Shown here: positions 6,560 through 14,081 of the stretch, piece by piece | Numbering within the stretch: position 1 is the stretch's first letter | Layout of the letters: each line of letters starts with the position of its first letter | From: Sulfidibacterium sp964588415 | Lineage (GTDB): Bacteria > Bacteroidota > Bacteroidia > Bacteroidales > F082 | Length of the DNA: 21,168 bases | Direction of reading: 5' to 3' | Assembly (NCBI GenBank): GCA_964588415.1 | Contig: CAZPPK010000040.1 | Coordinates: forward strand, 1-21,168 | Notes under the pieces: model-generated | The model's database searches: none | Told to the model about the DNA's origin: nothing | Seen by the model: the letters and a program-made list of their open reading frames with translations, nothing else | Made by a program: the position numbers and the translations under genes

Positions 6560-7402
6560 ATGAAATTAACTCCTATAGAAACCGGAAATCTGAAACTTGA
6601 TGGTGGTGCCATGTTTGGGGTTGTTCCCAAATCCATGTGGTCGAAAGTTTATCCGGCAGACGAAAATAATCTCGCCAATTGGGCTATGCGTTGCTTGCTT
6701 ATCGAAACAGGTGATCGTAAAATTCTGATTGACAATGGAATCGGCGATAAGCAGAACGCTAAATTTTTAAGTCATTACTATCTTAATGGAGACGATACAC
6801 TGGAAGGTTCTTTAAAGAAAGCTGGTGTGGGCTTTGATGATATTACAGACATGGTTTTGACCCACATGCACTTCGATCATTGCGGCGGCAGTGTAAAGTA
6901 CAATCATGACAAAAGCGGCTTTGAACTGACTTTTCCCAATGCCACTTACTGGACCAGCAAAAAGCAATATGACTGGGCTGTGAATCCGAACCGCAGGGAA
7001 AAAGCTTCTTTTCTTAAAGAAAACATTTTGCCCATTGAAGAAGGCGGACAGCTTAAATTAATTGAAGATGAAGGCGAATACATACCAGGCATTGTCTTTA
7101 AAATGTACAACGGACATACGGATGGCCAGATGATCCCTCACATTAAAGTAAACGGGAAAACAGTAGTTTACATGGCTGACCTGTTGCCTTCTGTTGCACA
7201 TATTCCGATGCCCTGGATTATGTCTTATGACACGCGTCCGTTGCAGACATTAAAAGACCGTGAACGGTTTTATAAAGAAGCTTTGGAAAACGATTATGTC
7301 CTTTTCTTCGAGCACGATCTCTATCACGAAGCCTGTACTTTGGAAGAAACTCCAAAAGGTCCCAAAGCTGTTAAAACCGGAAAATTGGAAGCGTTTTTAT
7401 AG
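6560..7402 (+). CDS. Metallo-beta-lactamase-fold hydrolase
   Basis: The 280-residue protein carries the complete dinuclear zinc site of the superfamily: THMHFDHCGG (His102, His104, Asp106, His107), His186 in NGHTDGQM, Asp207 in YMADLLPS and His252 in FFEHD. No signal peptide is visible, so it is probably cytoplasmic. The layout, with an N-terminal extension before the first strand and the AMRCLLIETGDRKILIDNGIG segment, resembles the lactonase-like/AHL-lactonase-like branch, but substrate cannot be read from sequence. It is transcribed from a promoter divergent to ade and converges on the glucosaminidase gene with a 21-bp gap. The ATG immediately follows the -7 box, which fixes the start. Confidence 0.9.
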   Translation: MKLTPIETGNLKLDGGAMFGVVPKSMWSKVYPADENNLANWAMRCLLIETGDRKILIDNGIGDKQNAKFLSHYYLNGDDTLEGSLKKAGVGFDDITDMVLTHMHFDHCGGSVKYNHDKSGFELTFPNATYWTSKKQYDWAVNPNRREKASFLKENILPIEEGGQLKLIEDEGEYIPGIVFKMYNGHTDGQMIPHIKVNGKTVVYMADLLPSVAHIPMPWIMSYDTRPLQTLKDRERFYKEALENDYVLFFEHDLYHEACTLEETPKGPKAVKTGKLEAFL

Positions 7403-7423
7403 AATTTGGTACAGAAATTTGTA

Positions 7424-8269
7424 TTAGTTGACTTCTTCGGCAAGGTATTGCGGGCCGATCTCATAATGGTCGTACTTCTGGAGATCATTGAAAACGATAA
7501 GATTGGCCAAATCGCTTACGTAGGCATTTCCTCTTTCCGAATACGTGTTTAGTGTCTGAATCAGTTTAAGCGGCTGATCAGTCTTCATTTTCATATTCCT
7601 GAAATCCTGAAAAGTCTTACCGGTTGCCAACAGCGCATAATAGGCTTGGATAGATGCTGCCAAATCGTTAAATTTTCTCAAGTAAACTTTTTTCCCGTCA
7701 CGTCCCGACAATGCTTTCATTCTTGCATGTGAATCACTAAAAGACCACATACCAAAGGGATTGTTGGCTTCCTGAAAAAACCGGGATGTTCCCCAACCGC
7801 TTTCGATGGCCGCCTGCGCCAGGACAATGCTCACCGGGAAAGTATGGAGCCGCTTTGCCAACACTTTTAAGTCTTGAGTTTTATATTCTTTTTTGAGCTT
7901 TTCAAGAAACATTTTATCCGAAAGGGTAAGTTTTTTTATGCTCTCGAGCGAAAGAACCTTTTCTCTGTCCAAATCCAGTTTGGCTTTGACAACGAGTACG
8001 GAAGGTAACATCATTCTCAAAAATTCTTTTTTCCGCTCTACCACAGACATATTATCCAATGAAAGAGAATCGCCAATGGATGGAGAGATGACAGATTCTG
8101 TAACAAAATCCATTTCGCAGAGGTTCTTTGGTGATTTTTTAATAATGCGGATATTTTCAGCACGACCCAAGGTGCCGGTCGGTTTACAGGCTCCGAAGAC
8201 AAAGATGAAAATGAGTAAAAGTGGTAGAAATATTTTTCTAATATTTTTAATCAAAAATTTCCGCTCCAT
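7424..8269 (-). CDS. Bax-like glucosaminidase-domain lipoprotein
   Basis: This is a likely peptidoglycan hydrolase anchored in the envelope. The 281-residue protein has a lipoprotein signal with a hydrophobic core (FLPLLLIFIFVF) and lipobox Cys28. After a linker, the glucosaminidase domain covers about 140-260. It includes FPVSIVLAQAAIESGWGTSRFF with the likely catalytic Glu156, then ANNPFGMW, VYLRKFNDLAASIQAYYALL, and a C-terminal NTYSERGNAYVSDLANLI. The E-S-G-W-G-T-S-R-F and N-N-P-F-G-M-W patterns are those of the Bax family (E. coli Bax relatives) rather than of FlgJ. The ATG at 8269 precedes the signal peptide directly. No perfect -7 box was found upstream, and the terminator of the preceding gene lies in the gap. 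Confidence 0.88.
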   Translation of the reverse strand: MERKFLIKNIRKIFLPLLLIFIFVFGACKPTGTLGRAENIRIIKKSPKNLCEMDFVTESVISPSIGDSLSLDNMSVVERKKEFLRMMLPSVLVVKAKLDLDREKVLSLESIKKLTLSDKMFLEKLKKEYKTQDLKVLAKRLHTFPVSIVLAQAAIESGWGTSRFFQEANNPFGMWSFSDSHARMKALSGRDGKKVYLRKFNDLAASIQAYYALLATGKTFQDFRNMKMKTDQPLKLIQTLNTYSERGNAYVSDLANLIVFNDLQKYDHYEIGPQYLAEEVN

Positions 8270-8285
8270 AAGTAAGGCTCTTTTG

Positions 8286-8324
8286 TGAAAAAGGCTTTTG
8301 TAAGATCGTTATTGCAAAAGCCTT
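8286..8324 (-). terminator. Rho-independent terminator after the HMG-CoA-lyase-like gene
   Basis: Perfect 10-bp arms AAGGCTTTTG (8291-8300) and CAAAAGCCTT (8315-8324) flank a 14-nt loop. Read on the - strand the stem is followed by a run of T (8286-8292). It sits 40 bp past the stop codon of the lyase-like gene and separates it from the glucosaminidase gene. Confidence 0.8.
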
Positions 8325-8364
8325 GATTAAAATATTTTTAAGTGATACGATTAGAAATAAGGTT

Positions 8365-9372
8365 TTATCTTCCGGTCATCGATTTTGGGATTCTTCCCTG
8401 GTTAACGGTTTTGGAACGTAGCCTGCGGCCGACAATTTTTTCCACCATTTTCCCGGTTTTTAATATATGGTCGATGTCAAGATTGGTTTCCATGCCCATT
8501 TCATCCATCATAACCGCCATATCTTCGGTACTTACCAGGCCAACATCGTTGGGATCATTATAGTAGTAATCCCCGGTTCCGGCCACAGGCACTCCGTCAA
8601 CGAAATTGGCAGGTTGTCCACCGATTCCACCGAGTGTCGATTCAAAATTGGTCATGCCTGCTTGCAAAGCAGCCAGAACATTGGCTAATCCCCAACCACG
8701 CGTGGTATGGAAATGGGCAATTTGTTTGTATGGATTGTCAACACTGTCAAGTAACATTGAGAAATATTTGTAAACTCTGTCAGGAGATGCCGAACCGTCA
8801 TGGTCGGCATGTTCCACATCATTGGCTCCAATGTCGAACCAGCGTTTTGTAAATTTTACAGCGTCTTCCAACTTGGTTGGGCCTTCAATGGGGCATCCCC
8901 AGATGGTACTGACTGTACCGTTAACTTTAATTCCTGCATCTTTGGCCTTGGGAATCCATTCCTCAGCCATTTTCCAATATTCCTTGAGCGATAATCCTGA
9001 ATTTTTAATGTGATGCGATTCACTTGTAGAAACCATCAACAAAATCCTGTCTGGTCCGTAGCCTTCTTTTTTAGCTTCAATGGCTCTTTCAATGGCTTTT
9101 TCGCGAATGGTCACTGCGGTCAGCATCACATCCTGTAATTTGTCTTTTACCAGTTTGCTACTTCTGATTTTTTTGAAGACTTCGTCAGCATCCTGGAACT
9201 GAGGCATTCCTCTTGGGTTTCCAAAATTCGTAACCTCTATATTTTTAAATCCACTAAGAATTAACTGCTCTAATACCCAAACTTTGGCACTGGTTGGGAT
9301 AAACTTTTCTTCATGCTGGAACCCGTCCCGCACGGTTATATCTCCTATTACGACTTTTTTAGGGTACTGCAT
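8365..9372 (-). CDS. HMG-CoA lyase-family (DRE-TIM metallolyase) protein, atypical active-site loop
   Basis: By context this should cleave 3-hydroxy-3-methylglutaryl-CoA to acetyl-CoA and acetoacetate, the last carbon-carbon cleavage of leucine degradation. The 335-residue TIM barrel has Arg15-Asp16 in GDITVRDGFQ, Glu46 in NIEVTNFGNP, GTVSTIWGCPIEGP (152-165) and the metal-binding His220 and His222 in IAHFHTTRG, all matching the lyase family. However, the family loop GLGGCPYA, which holds the catalytic Cys, here reads GIGGQPAN, with Gln253. About 16 extra residues follow before STEDMAVM. HDTYG is changed to HTTRG. It may be a divergent lyase that works without the Cys, or an enzyme with another substrate. 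It is divergent from the leucine operon. Confidence 0.78.
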   Translation of the reverse strand: MQYPKKVVIGDITVRDGFQHEEKFIPTSAKVWVLEQLILSGFKNIEVTNFGNPRGMPQFQDADEVFKKIRSSKLVKDKLQDVMLTAVTIREKAIERAIEAKKEGYGPDRILLMVSTSESHHIKNSGLSLKEYWKMAEEWIPKAKDAGIKVNGTVSTIWGCPIEGPTKLEDAVKFTKRWFDIGANDVEHADHDGSASPDRVYKYFSMLLDSVDNPYKQIAHFHTTRGWGLANVLAALQAGMTNFESTLGGIGGQPANFVDGVPVAGTGDYYYNDPNDVGLVSTEDMAVMMDEMGMETNLDIDHILKTGKMVEKIVGRRLRSKTVNQGRIPKSMTGR

Positions 9373-9422
9373 AAGATCATTAATTTGTTTTAAAATGAGA
9401 TAAGAACTGATTTTGTCGGCGG

Positions 9423-9430
9423 CAAAATTA
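9423..9430 (-). promoter_or_regulatory. -7 promoter element of the HMG-CoA-lyase-like gene (TAATTTTG on -)
   Basis: Reads CAAAATTA on the + strand, an exact TAnnTTTG on the - strand, 50 bp before the ATG at 9372. Confidence 0.4.
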
Positions 9431-9486
9431 CGGAAATAATTCTATTTAGTGCCTTTTTCGCTAAATGGGAACCTCTGATTTAACAG

Positions 9487-9592
9487 ATTTTAGGCTTTTT
9501 ATAGGCTCATAAACAATAAAAAAAGAGAAAAATTGACTTATTTTCCTTAAACTTGCAATTCTAAAAGTTATAGCCCTGAGGGCATTTTAGGC
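9487..9592. promoter_or_regulatory. Repeats in the divergent control region of the leucine genes
   Basis: The 249-bp gap 9373-9621 holds no gene. It contains two copies of ATTTTAGGC (9487-9495 and 9584-9592). The second overlaps a palindromic cluster: GCCCT (9573-9577), one base, AGGGC (9579-9583), flanked outside by CTAAAA (9561-9566) and TTTTAG (9585-9590). This could be an operator for the forward operon. The forward promoter is not clear; the nearest box is TAAACTTG (9548-9555), one base off consensus. Confidence 0.3.
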
Positions 9593-9621
9593 GGATAATT
9601 GCACATATAAATTTCTTAACA

Positions 9622-11229
9622 TTGTATAAGTTAACCACTAAGATTGATGTTCATTCGGATGAATTTAAGAACAATCGTAAGAAGTTTTTAAAATTGCTGA
9701 ATGAGTATAAGGAAATCCTGGATCGCACCACCCGGGGTGGCTCCGAAACTTCCATCAAACGGCATAAAGAACGGGGAAAGTTGTTGGTCAGGGAAAGAAT
9801 TAATTTACTAATTGACCCCAACACGCCTTTTTTGGAATTGTCTCCAATGGCAGCTTACGGACAGTATCGTGATGAATTTCCGTCAGCCGGAATTGTTACA
9901 GGTATTGGCGTCATTCACGGTCGCGAAACAGTGATCATTGCCAATGATGCCACGGTAAAAGGCGGAACATATATGCGTTTTACCATTAAAAAACACCTTC
10001 GGGCACAGCAAATTGCCATGGAAAACCATCTTCCTTGTGTCTATATGGTGGATTCAGGTGGCGCATTTTTGCCGGAACAGGACACCGTTTTTCCCGATTC
10101 CAATCATTTTGGAAGGTTTTTTTACAACCAGGCACGTATGTCTGCTATGGACATTCCTCAGATTTCCATCGTGATGGGTTCCTGCACGGCTGGTGGCGCT
10201 TACGTACCAGCCATGAGCGATGAAACCATTATTGTGAAAGAACAGGGAACGATCTTTCTTGGCGGCCCTCCGTTGGTGAAAGCAGCTACAGGAGAGGAAG
10301 TTACCGCTGAAGAACTTGGTGGAGCTGAAGTACATACATCCTTTTCGGGGGTGGCAGACCATTTTGCCCTAAACGATACTCACGCCATCAAGATTTGCCG
10401 TAATATTTTTGAAAATTTTGAATTTCGTGAAAAGCAATCTTTGGATATTATCACACCTGAAGATCCGGTGTATGATCCGGAAGAATTGTATGGCATTGCT
10501 CCGGTGGATTTGCGAAAACTTGTAGATCCCAGGGAAATTATTATGCGAATGGTGGATGGAAGCCGTTTTCATGAATTTAAAGCAAAATTTGCTACTACCG
10601 TCATTACTGGTTTTGCGCATATCATGGGATTTCCGGTTGGAATTATCGCCAATTACGGTGTCCTTTTTTCTGAATCGGCGCTGAAAGTGACTCATTTTAT
10701 TGAGTTGTGTACTACCCGGAAAATTCCGTTGGTTTTTCTTCAAAATATCACAGGTTTTATTGTAGGGAAAGAGTTCGAACGGAAAGGCATTGCCAAGGAT
10801 GGTGCCAAAATGGTACATGCCGTTTCTAATACTAATGTTCCAAAATTTACTGTGATCTTCGGCGGCTCATTTGGTGCTGGAAACTATGGAATGGCAGGAC
10901 GCGCCTACGATCCAAGGTTGCTGTTCATGTGGCCTAACGCCAAGATTTCTGTCATGGGCGGTGAACAGGCAGCAACGGTTTTGGTTACGGTAAAACAGGA
11001 TCAGTATCGTGCCAAGGGAAAGGAAATGCCGCAGGAAGAAATTGAAAAATTACGAAGGCCGATTTTGGAGAAATACGAAAAGGAAGGAGCTGCATTGTAC
11101 AGTACTTCCCGCATCTGGGATGACGGGATCATTGACCCAGTCAACACACGGAAAATGCTGGCCATGGGCCTTGCCATGTCGTTGAATAAAAAATATCCTG
11201 AACAGAAATACGGGATATTCAGAATGTGA
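9622..11229 (+). CDS. liuB: Methylcrotonyl-CoA carboxylase, carboxyltransferase (beta) subunit
   Basis: This subunit transfers the carboxyl group from biotin to 3-methylcrotonyl-CoA, giving 3-methylglutaconyl-CoA. The 535-residue protein covers both crotonase-fold halves: HKERGKLLVRERINLLID (48-65), the acyl-CoA-side loop GSCTAGGAYVPAMSDE, then the C-terminal half with FLQNITGFIVGKEFERKGIAKDG and GGSFGAGNYGMAGRAYDPR plus MWPNAKISVMGGEQAA. These patterns are typical of MCC beta rather than propionyl-CoA carboxylase. The start must be a non-ATG codon: the TTG at 9622 is the best candidate, since the first in-frame ATG is codon 76, inside the conserved domain. It opens a six-gene operon; the hydratase follows after 20 bp. 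Confidence 0.92.
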   Translation: MYKLTTKIDVHSDEFKNNRKKFLKLLNEYKEILDRTTRGGSETSIKRHKERGKLLVRERINLLIDPNTPFLELSPMAAYGQYRDEFPSAGIVTGIGVIHGRETVIIANDATVKGGTYMRFTIKKHLRAQQIAMENHLPCVYMVDSGGAFLPEQDTVFPDSNHFGRFFYNQARMSAMDIPQISIVMGSCTAGGAYVPAMSDETIIVKEQGTIFLGGPPLVKAATGEEVTAEELGGAEVHTSFSGVADHFALNDTHAIKICRNIFENFEFREKQSLDIITPEDPVYDPEELYGIAPVDLRKLVDPREIIMRMVDGSRFHEFKAKFATTVITGFAHIMGFPVGIIANYGVLFSESALKVTHFIELCTTRKIPLVFLQNITGFIVGKEFERKGIAKDGAKMVHAVSNTNVPKFTVIFGGSFGAGNYGMAGRAYDPRLLFMWPNAKISVMGGEQAATVLVTVKQDQYRAKGKEMPQEEIEKLRRPILEKYEKEGAALYSTSRIWDDGIIDPVNTRKMLAMGLAMSLNKKYPEQKYGIFRM

Positions 11230-11249
11230 TCTTTTGAAATGAATGCATA

Positions 11250-12062
11250 ATGGACAAAATGCAGCAACATCATACCATTCTTATTGAACAATCCGATCAG
11301 GTAACTACTATTCGCCTGAACCGCCCGGAAGTTCATAATGCCATGAACGACGTAATGATATCAGAGCTTACCCAGGCTTTTCAGGATATTGCTTCTTCAA
11401 AAATTTTTCCACGAGCTGTAGTTTTAAGGGGAAACGGAAAATCGTTTTGTTCCGGTGCTGATCTCAATTATATGAAAGGTATTGCCGGTTTTGGTTTTGA
11501 AGAAAATGTGAAAGATGGCCAAAACCTGGCGAAGTTGTTCCTTTCAATATATCAATGCCCGGTTCCGAGTGTTGCAGTTGTTCACGGCAGTGCTTTTGGC
11601 GGCGCTAACGGTTTGCTGGCTGCCTGCGACATAGTTATTGCAGAAGAAAATACAAAGTTTGCTTTCAGTGAAGTAAAACTGGGCATTGCCCCGGCGACCA
11701 TTGCCCCTTTCGTGATCAAACGAATTGGTGAATATGGGGCAAAGGAGTTGATGCTAACGGGGAAGAGATTTAGGACTGCAGAAGCAAAACATTGGCATCT
11801 TGTAAATTTTGTGGTTCCTGATTCAGGAATTGAAGAACAACTTCAGCAGATTTTGGATGAATTAAAATCCGCAGCGCCGGGTGCTGTTCGTGAGACTAAA
11901 AAGGTCGTCGGTAAAATCATGCAGGAAAGTGATCTGGACAAAAATCTTAATCATACTTCTAAATTGATTGCTCAACTTAGAGCTTCTAAAGAAGGACAGG
12001 AAGGCATGGCAGCATTTCTGGAAAAGCGAAAAGCTGCCTGGAATCAAAGTGGGAAAAATTAA
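11250..12062 (+). CDS. liuC: Methylglutaconyl-CoA hydratase (enoyl-CoA hydratase/isomerase family)
   Basis: This enzyme hydrates 3-methylglutaconyl-CoA to HMG-CoA. The 270-residue crotonase-fold protein has the CoA-side loop FCSGADLNYMK (66-76) and the oxyanion segment VHGSAFGGANGLLAACD (111-127). Glu141 in FSEVKLGIAP matches the second catalytic Glu of enoyl-CoA hydratases. The first catalytic Glu is replaced by Gly121 (GGANGL in place of GGGxEL), a feature I associate with bacterial LiuC-type hydratases, so it is not a sign of decay. Placement between the two carboxylase subunit genes strongly supports this substrate. It starts 20 bp after the beta gene and ends 6 bp before the alpha gene. 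Confidence 0.9.
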   Translation: MDKMQQHHTILIEQSDQVTTIRLNRPEVHNAMNDVMISELTQAFQDIASSKIFPRAVVLRGNGKSFCSGADLNYMKGIAGFGFEENVKDGQNLAKLFLSIYQCPVPSVAVVHGSAFGGANGLLAACDIVIAEENTKFAFSEVKLGIAPATIAPFVIKRIGEYGAKELMLTGKRFRTAEAKHWHLVNFVVPDSGIEEQLQQILDELKSAAPGAVRETKKVVGKIMQESDLDKNLNHTSKLIAQLRASKEGQEGMAAFLEKRKAAWNQSGKN

Positions 12063-12068
12063 CCGAAT

Positions 12069-14066
12069 ATGAAATTGTTCAAAAAAATATTGGTAGCCAA
12101 CCGGGGGGAAATTGCAGTAAGAATTATCAGGTCGGCAAAAAAGCTGGGCATTAAAACCGTGGCTGTTTATTCTATGGCCGACAAAAATGCGCTGCATATT
12201 TCCATGGCCGATGAAGCTTACTGTATTGGGGAAGAAGAGCTTCAGGATACTTATCTGAATGTGGATAAAATCATGGAAGTGGCCCGTTTGGCGTCATGCG
12301 ATGCACTTCATCCGGGATACGGATTTTTGTCGGAAAGCCCACTTTTGGTTGAAGCTTGTGAAAAAGACGAAATCGCTTTTGTAGGGCCTCACGAAAAGGC
12401 GATCCGATTGATGGGTAATAAAATTGAAGCCCGGGCATTTGTTAAGAAGCTTGGAGTTCCCATGACAGAAGGTGTGACGGGAAGTCCGTTTGTTTTACTG
12501 AAAAAAGCCGGAACAATTCCATTTCCAATTCTTGTGAAAGCCGCAGCTGGCGGTGGAGGAAAAGGGATGCGCGTTGTTTATGAAGGCGACAATTTGAAGG
12601 ATATTCTGGAAGCCACTTCGCGTGAAGCAAAGAATTATTTTGGTGATGGAACTATCTACATCGAAAAATATATTGAAGAACCCCGCCATATTGAAATTCA
12701 GGTTTTGGGCGATAATTTTGGAAATATGGTTCACCTTTTTGAAAGAGAGTGCTCCATTCAGCGACGTTATCAGAAAATTATTGAGGAATCGCCATCACCT
12801 ACCCTAACACCCGAAATTCGGGAAAATATGGGGCGGGCAGCGGTTTCCATTGCCAAAGAAGCAGGATACAACAACGCCGGAACCATAGAATTTCTGGTGG
12901 ACAAAGATTTGAATTATTATTTTCTGGAGATGAATACGCGTATTCAGGTTGAGCATCCGGTTACCGAAATGGTTACTGGTGTTGACCTGGTTGAAGAACA
13001 AATTCTCGTTACTGCCGGAAATCCGTTGCGATTAAAACAGGAAAATTTATTTCAATCCGGTCATGCTATAGAATGCCGTATTTATGCGGAAGATCCTTTA
13101 AATCAGTTTATTCCTGCGCCTGGGAAAATGACCCTGTACAAAGAACCTGCTGGTCCCGGCATTCGGGTGGATTCAGGAATTGATAAGGCGGTAACTGTTT
13201 CGGGTATTTTTGACCCCATGATCAGCAAGTTGGTAGTGTGGGCCGAAAACCGGGATTTGGCCATCGAAAAAAGCATGGATGCGCTTAAAAATTATACCAT
13301 TCACGGAATCAAAACAAACATTTCCTTTTTGATTCACCTGTTGAAAAATGCTGCCTTTCAAAAGAATACCATTTCCACTAAATTTTGTGATGATCATACT
13401 GGAACAATTATAAAGGATATTGAATCTTCCCGGGAACAAATCGGGGAGCACTCAGCTATGTTGGCACTGGCTTTGCACGATTTGAACCTGAACAAATTTC
13501 AAAAACCAAAAAATGTTTGGGAAGCTATTGGCTTTTGGCGCACTTTGATGGAGATGACTTTTTCGACGGGTGACAAAACGACGAAAATCAAATTATTGAA
13601 CCAACAGAAAGAATTATATCAATTTGAGATAGAAGGCCGTGAATACAAGGTTTTTTTGAAAACGGTGGATAGTCAAAATATAGATTTTGGTATTTTTAAT
13701 CGGTTTTACAACGCGACCCTTTCTTTTGGAGATGAAGGGCAAACTTTTGTAAATATCGAAGGGGTCAGTTTTGTTTTTAAAAGAACGGACATTTTGTTTT
13801 CCGATGAGGATTATTTCTTTTCTGAAGATGGTCCGGGAGAGAACAGCCTGTTTGCCCCTATGCCCGGAAAAGTGATTAAAGTGAATGTGAAAGCTGGGGA
13901 TGAAGTAAAACGGGGAACGGTTCTTTTAGTTGTTGAAGCCATGAAAATGGAAAATAATATTGTGGCATTGACCGATGCCGTTGTTGAAAATGTAAATGTA
14001 GTCACCGGGGAACGGGTTGATACCACACTGGAGTTGGTAAACCTGTTACCCATTGAATCTAACTAG
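12069..14066 (+). CDS. liuD: Methylcrotonyl-CoA carboxylase, biotin-carboxylase/biotin-carrier (alpha) subunit
   Basis: This subunit carboxylates its own biotin with ATP and bicarbonate and presents it to the beta subunit. The 665-residue protein has the N-terminal biotin-carboxylase domain: ILVANRGEIAVRII (7-20), HPGYGFLSE (81-89), the ATP-grasp glycine loop AAAGGGGKGM (158-167), ERECSIQRR (225-233) and EMNTRIQVEHPVTE. A less conserved middle region forms the interface with beta. The C-terminal biotinyl domain carries VVEAMKMENN, with biotinylated Lys626. Length and order match MCC alpha and other acyl-CoA carboxylase alpha subunits; the assignment to methylcrotonyl-CoA rests on neighbours. 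The ATG follows the hydratase gene by 6 bp, so translation is probably coupled. Confidence 0.93.
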   Translation: MKLFKKILVANRGEIAVRIIRSAKKLGIKTVAVYSMADKNALHISMADEAYCIGEEELQDTYLNVDKIMEVARLASCDALHPGYGFLSESPLLVEACEKDEIAFVGPHEKAIRLMGNKIEARAFVKKLGVPMTEGVTGSPFVLLKKAGTIPFPILVKAAAGGGGKGMRVVYEGDNLKDILEATSREAKNYFGDGTIYIEKYIEEPRHIEIQVLGDNFGNMVHLFERECSIQRRYQKIIEESPSPTLTPEIRENMGRAAVSIAKEAGYNNAGTIEFLVDKDLNYYFLEMNTRIQVEHPVTEMVTGVDLVEEQILVTAGNPLRLKQENLFQSGHAIECRIYAEDPLNQFIPAPGKMTLYKEPAGPGIRVDSGIDKAVTVSGIFDPMISKLVVWAENRDLAIEKSMDALKNYTIHGIKTNISFLIHLLKNAAFQKNTISTKFCDDHTGTIIKDIESSREQIGEHSAMLALALHDLNLNKFQKPKNVWEAIGFWRTLMEMTFSTGDKTTKIKLLNQQKELYQFEIEGREYKVFLKTVDSQNIDFGIFNRFYNATLSFGDEGQTFVNIEGVSFVFKRTDILFSDEDYFFSEDGPGENSLFAPMPGKVIKVNVKAGDEVKRGTVLLVVEAMKMENNIVALTDAVVENVNVVTGERVDTTLELVNLLPIESN

Positions 14067-14081
14067 AAACTGAATTTTAAT

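Noticed and set aside
10054..10818. Long - strand open frames inside the carboxylase beta gene
   Set aside because: They are shadows of a strongly conserved + strand gene and have no recognisable domains.
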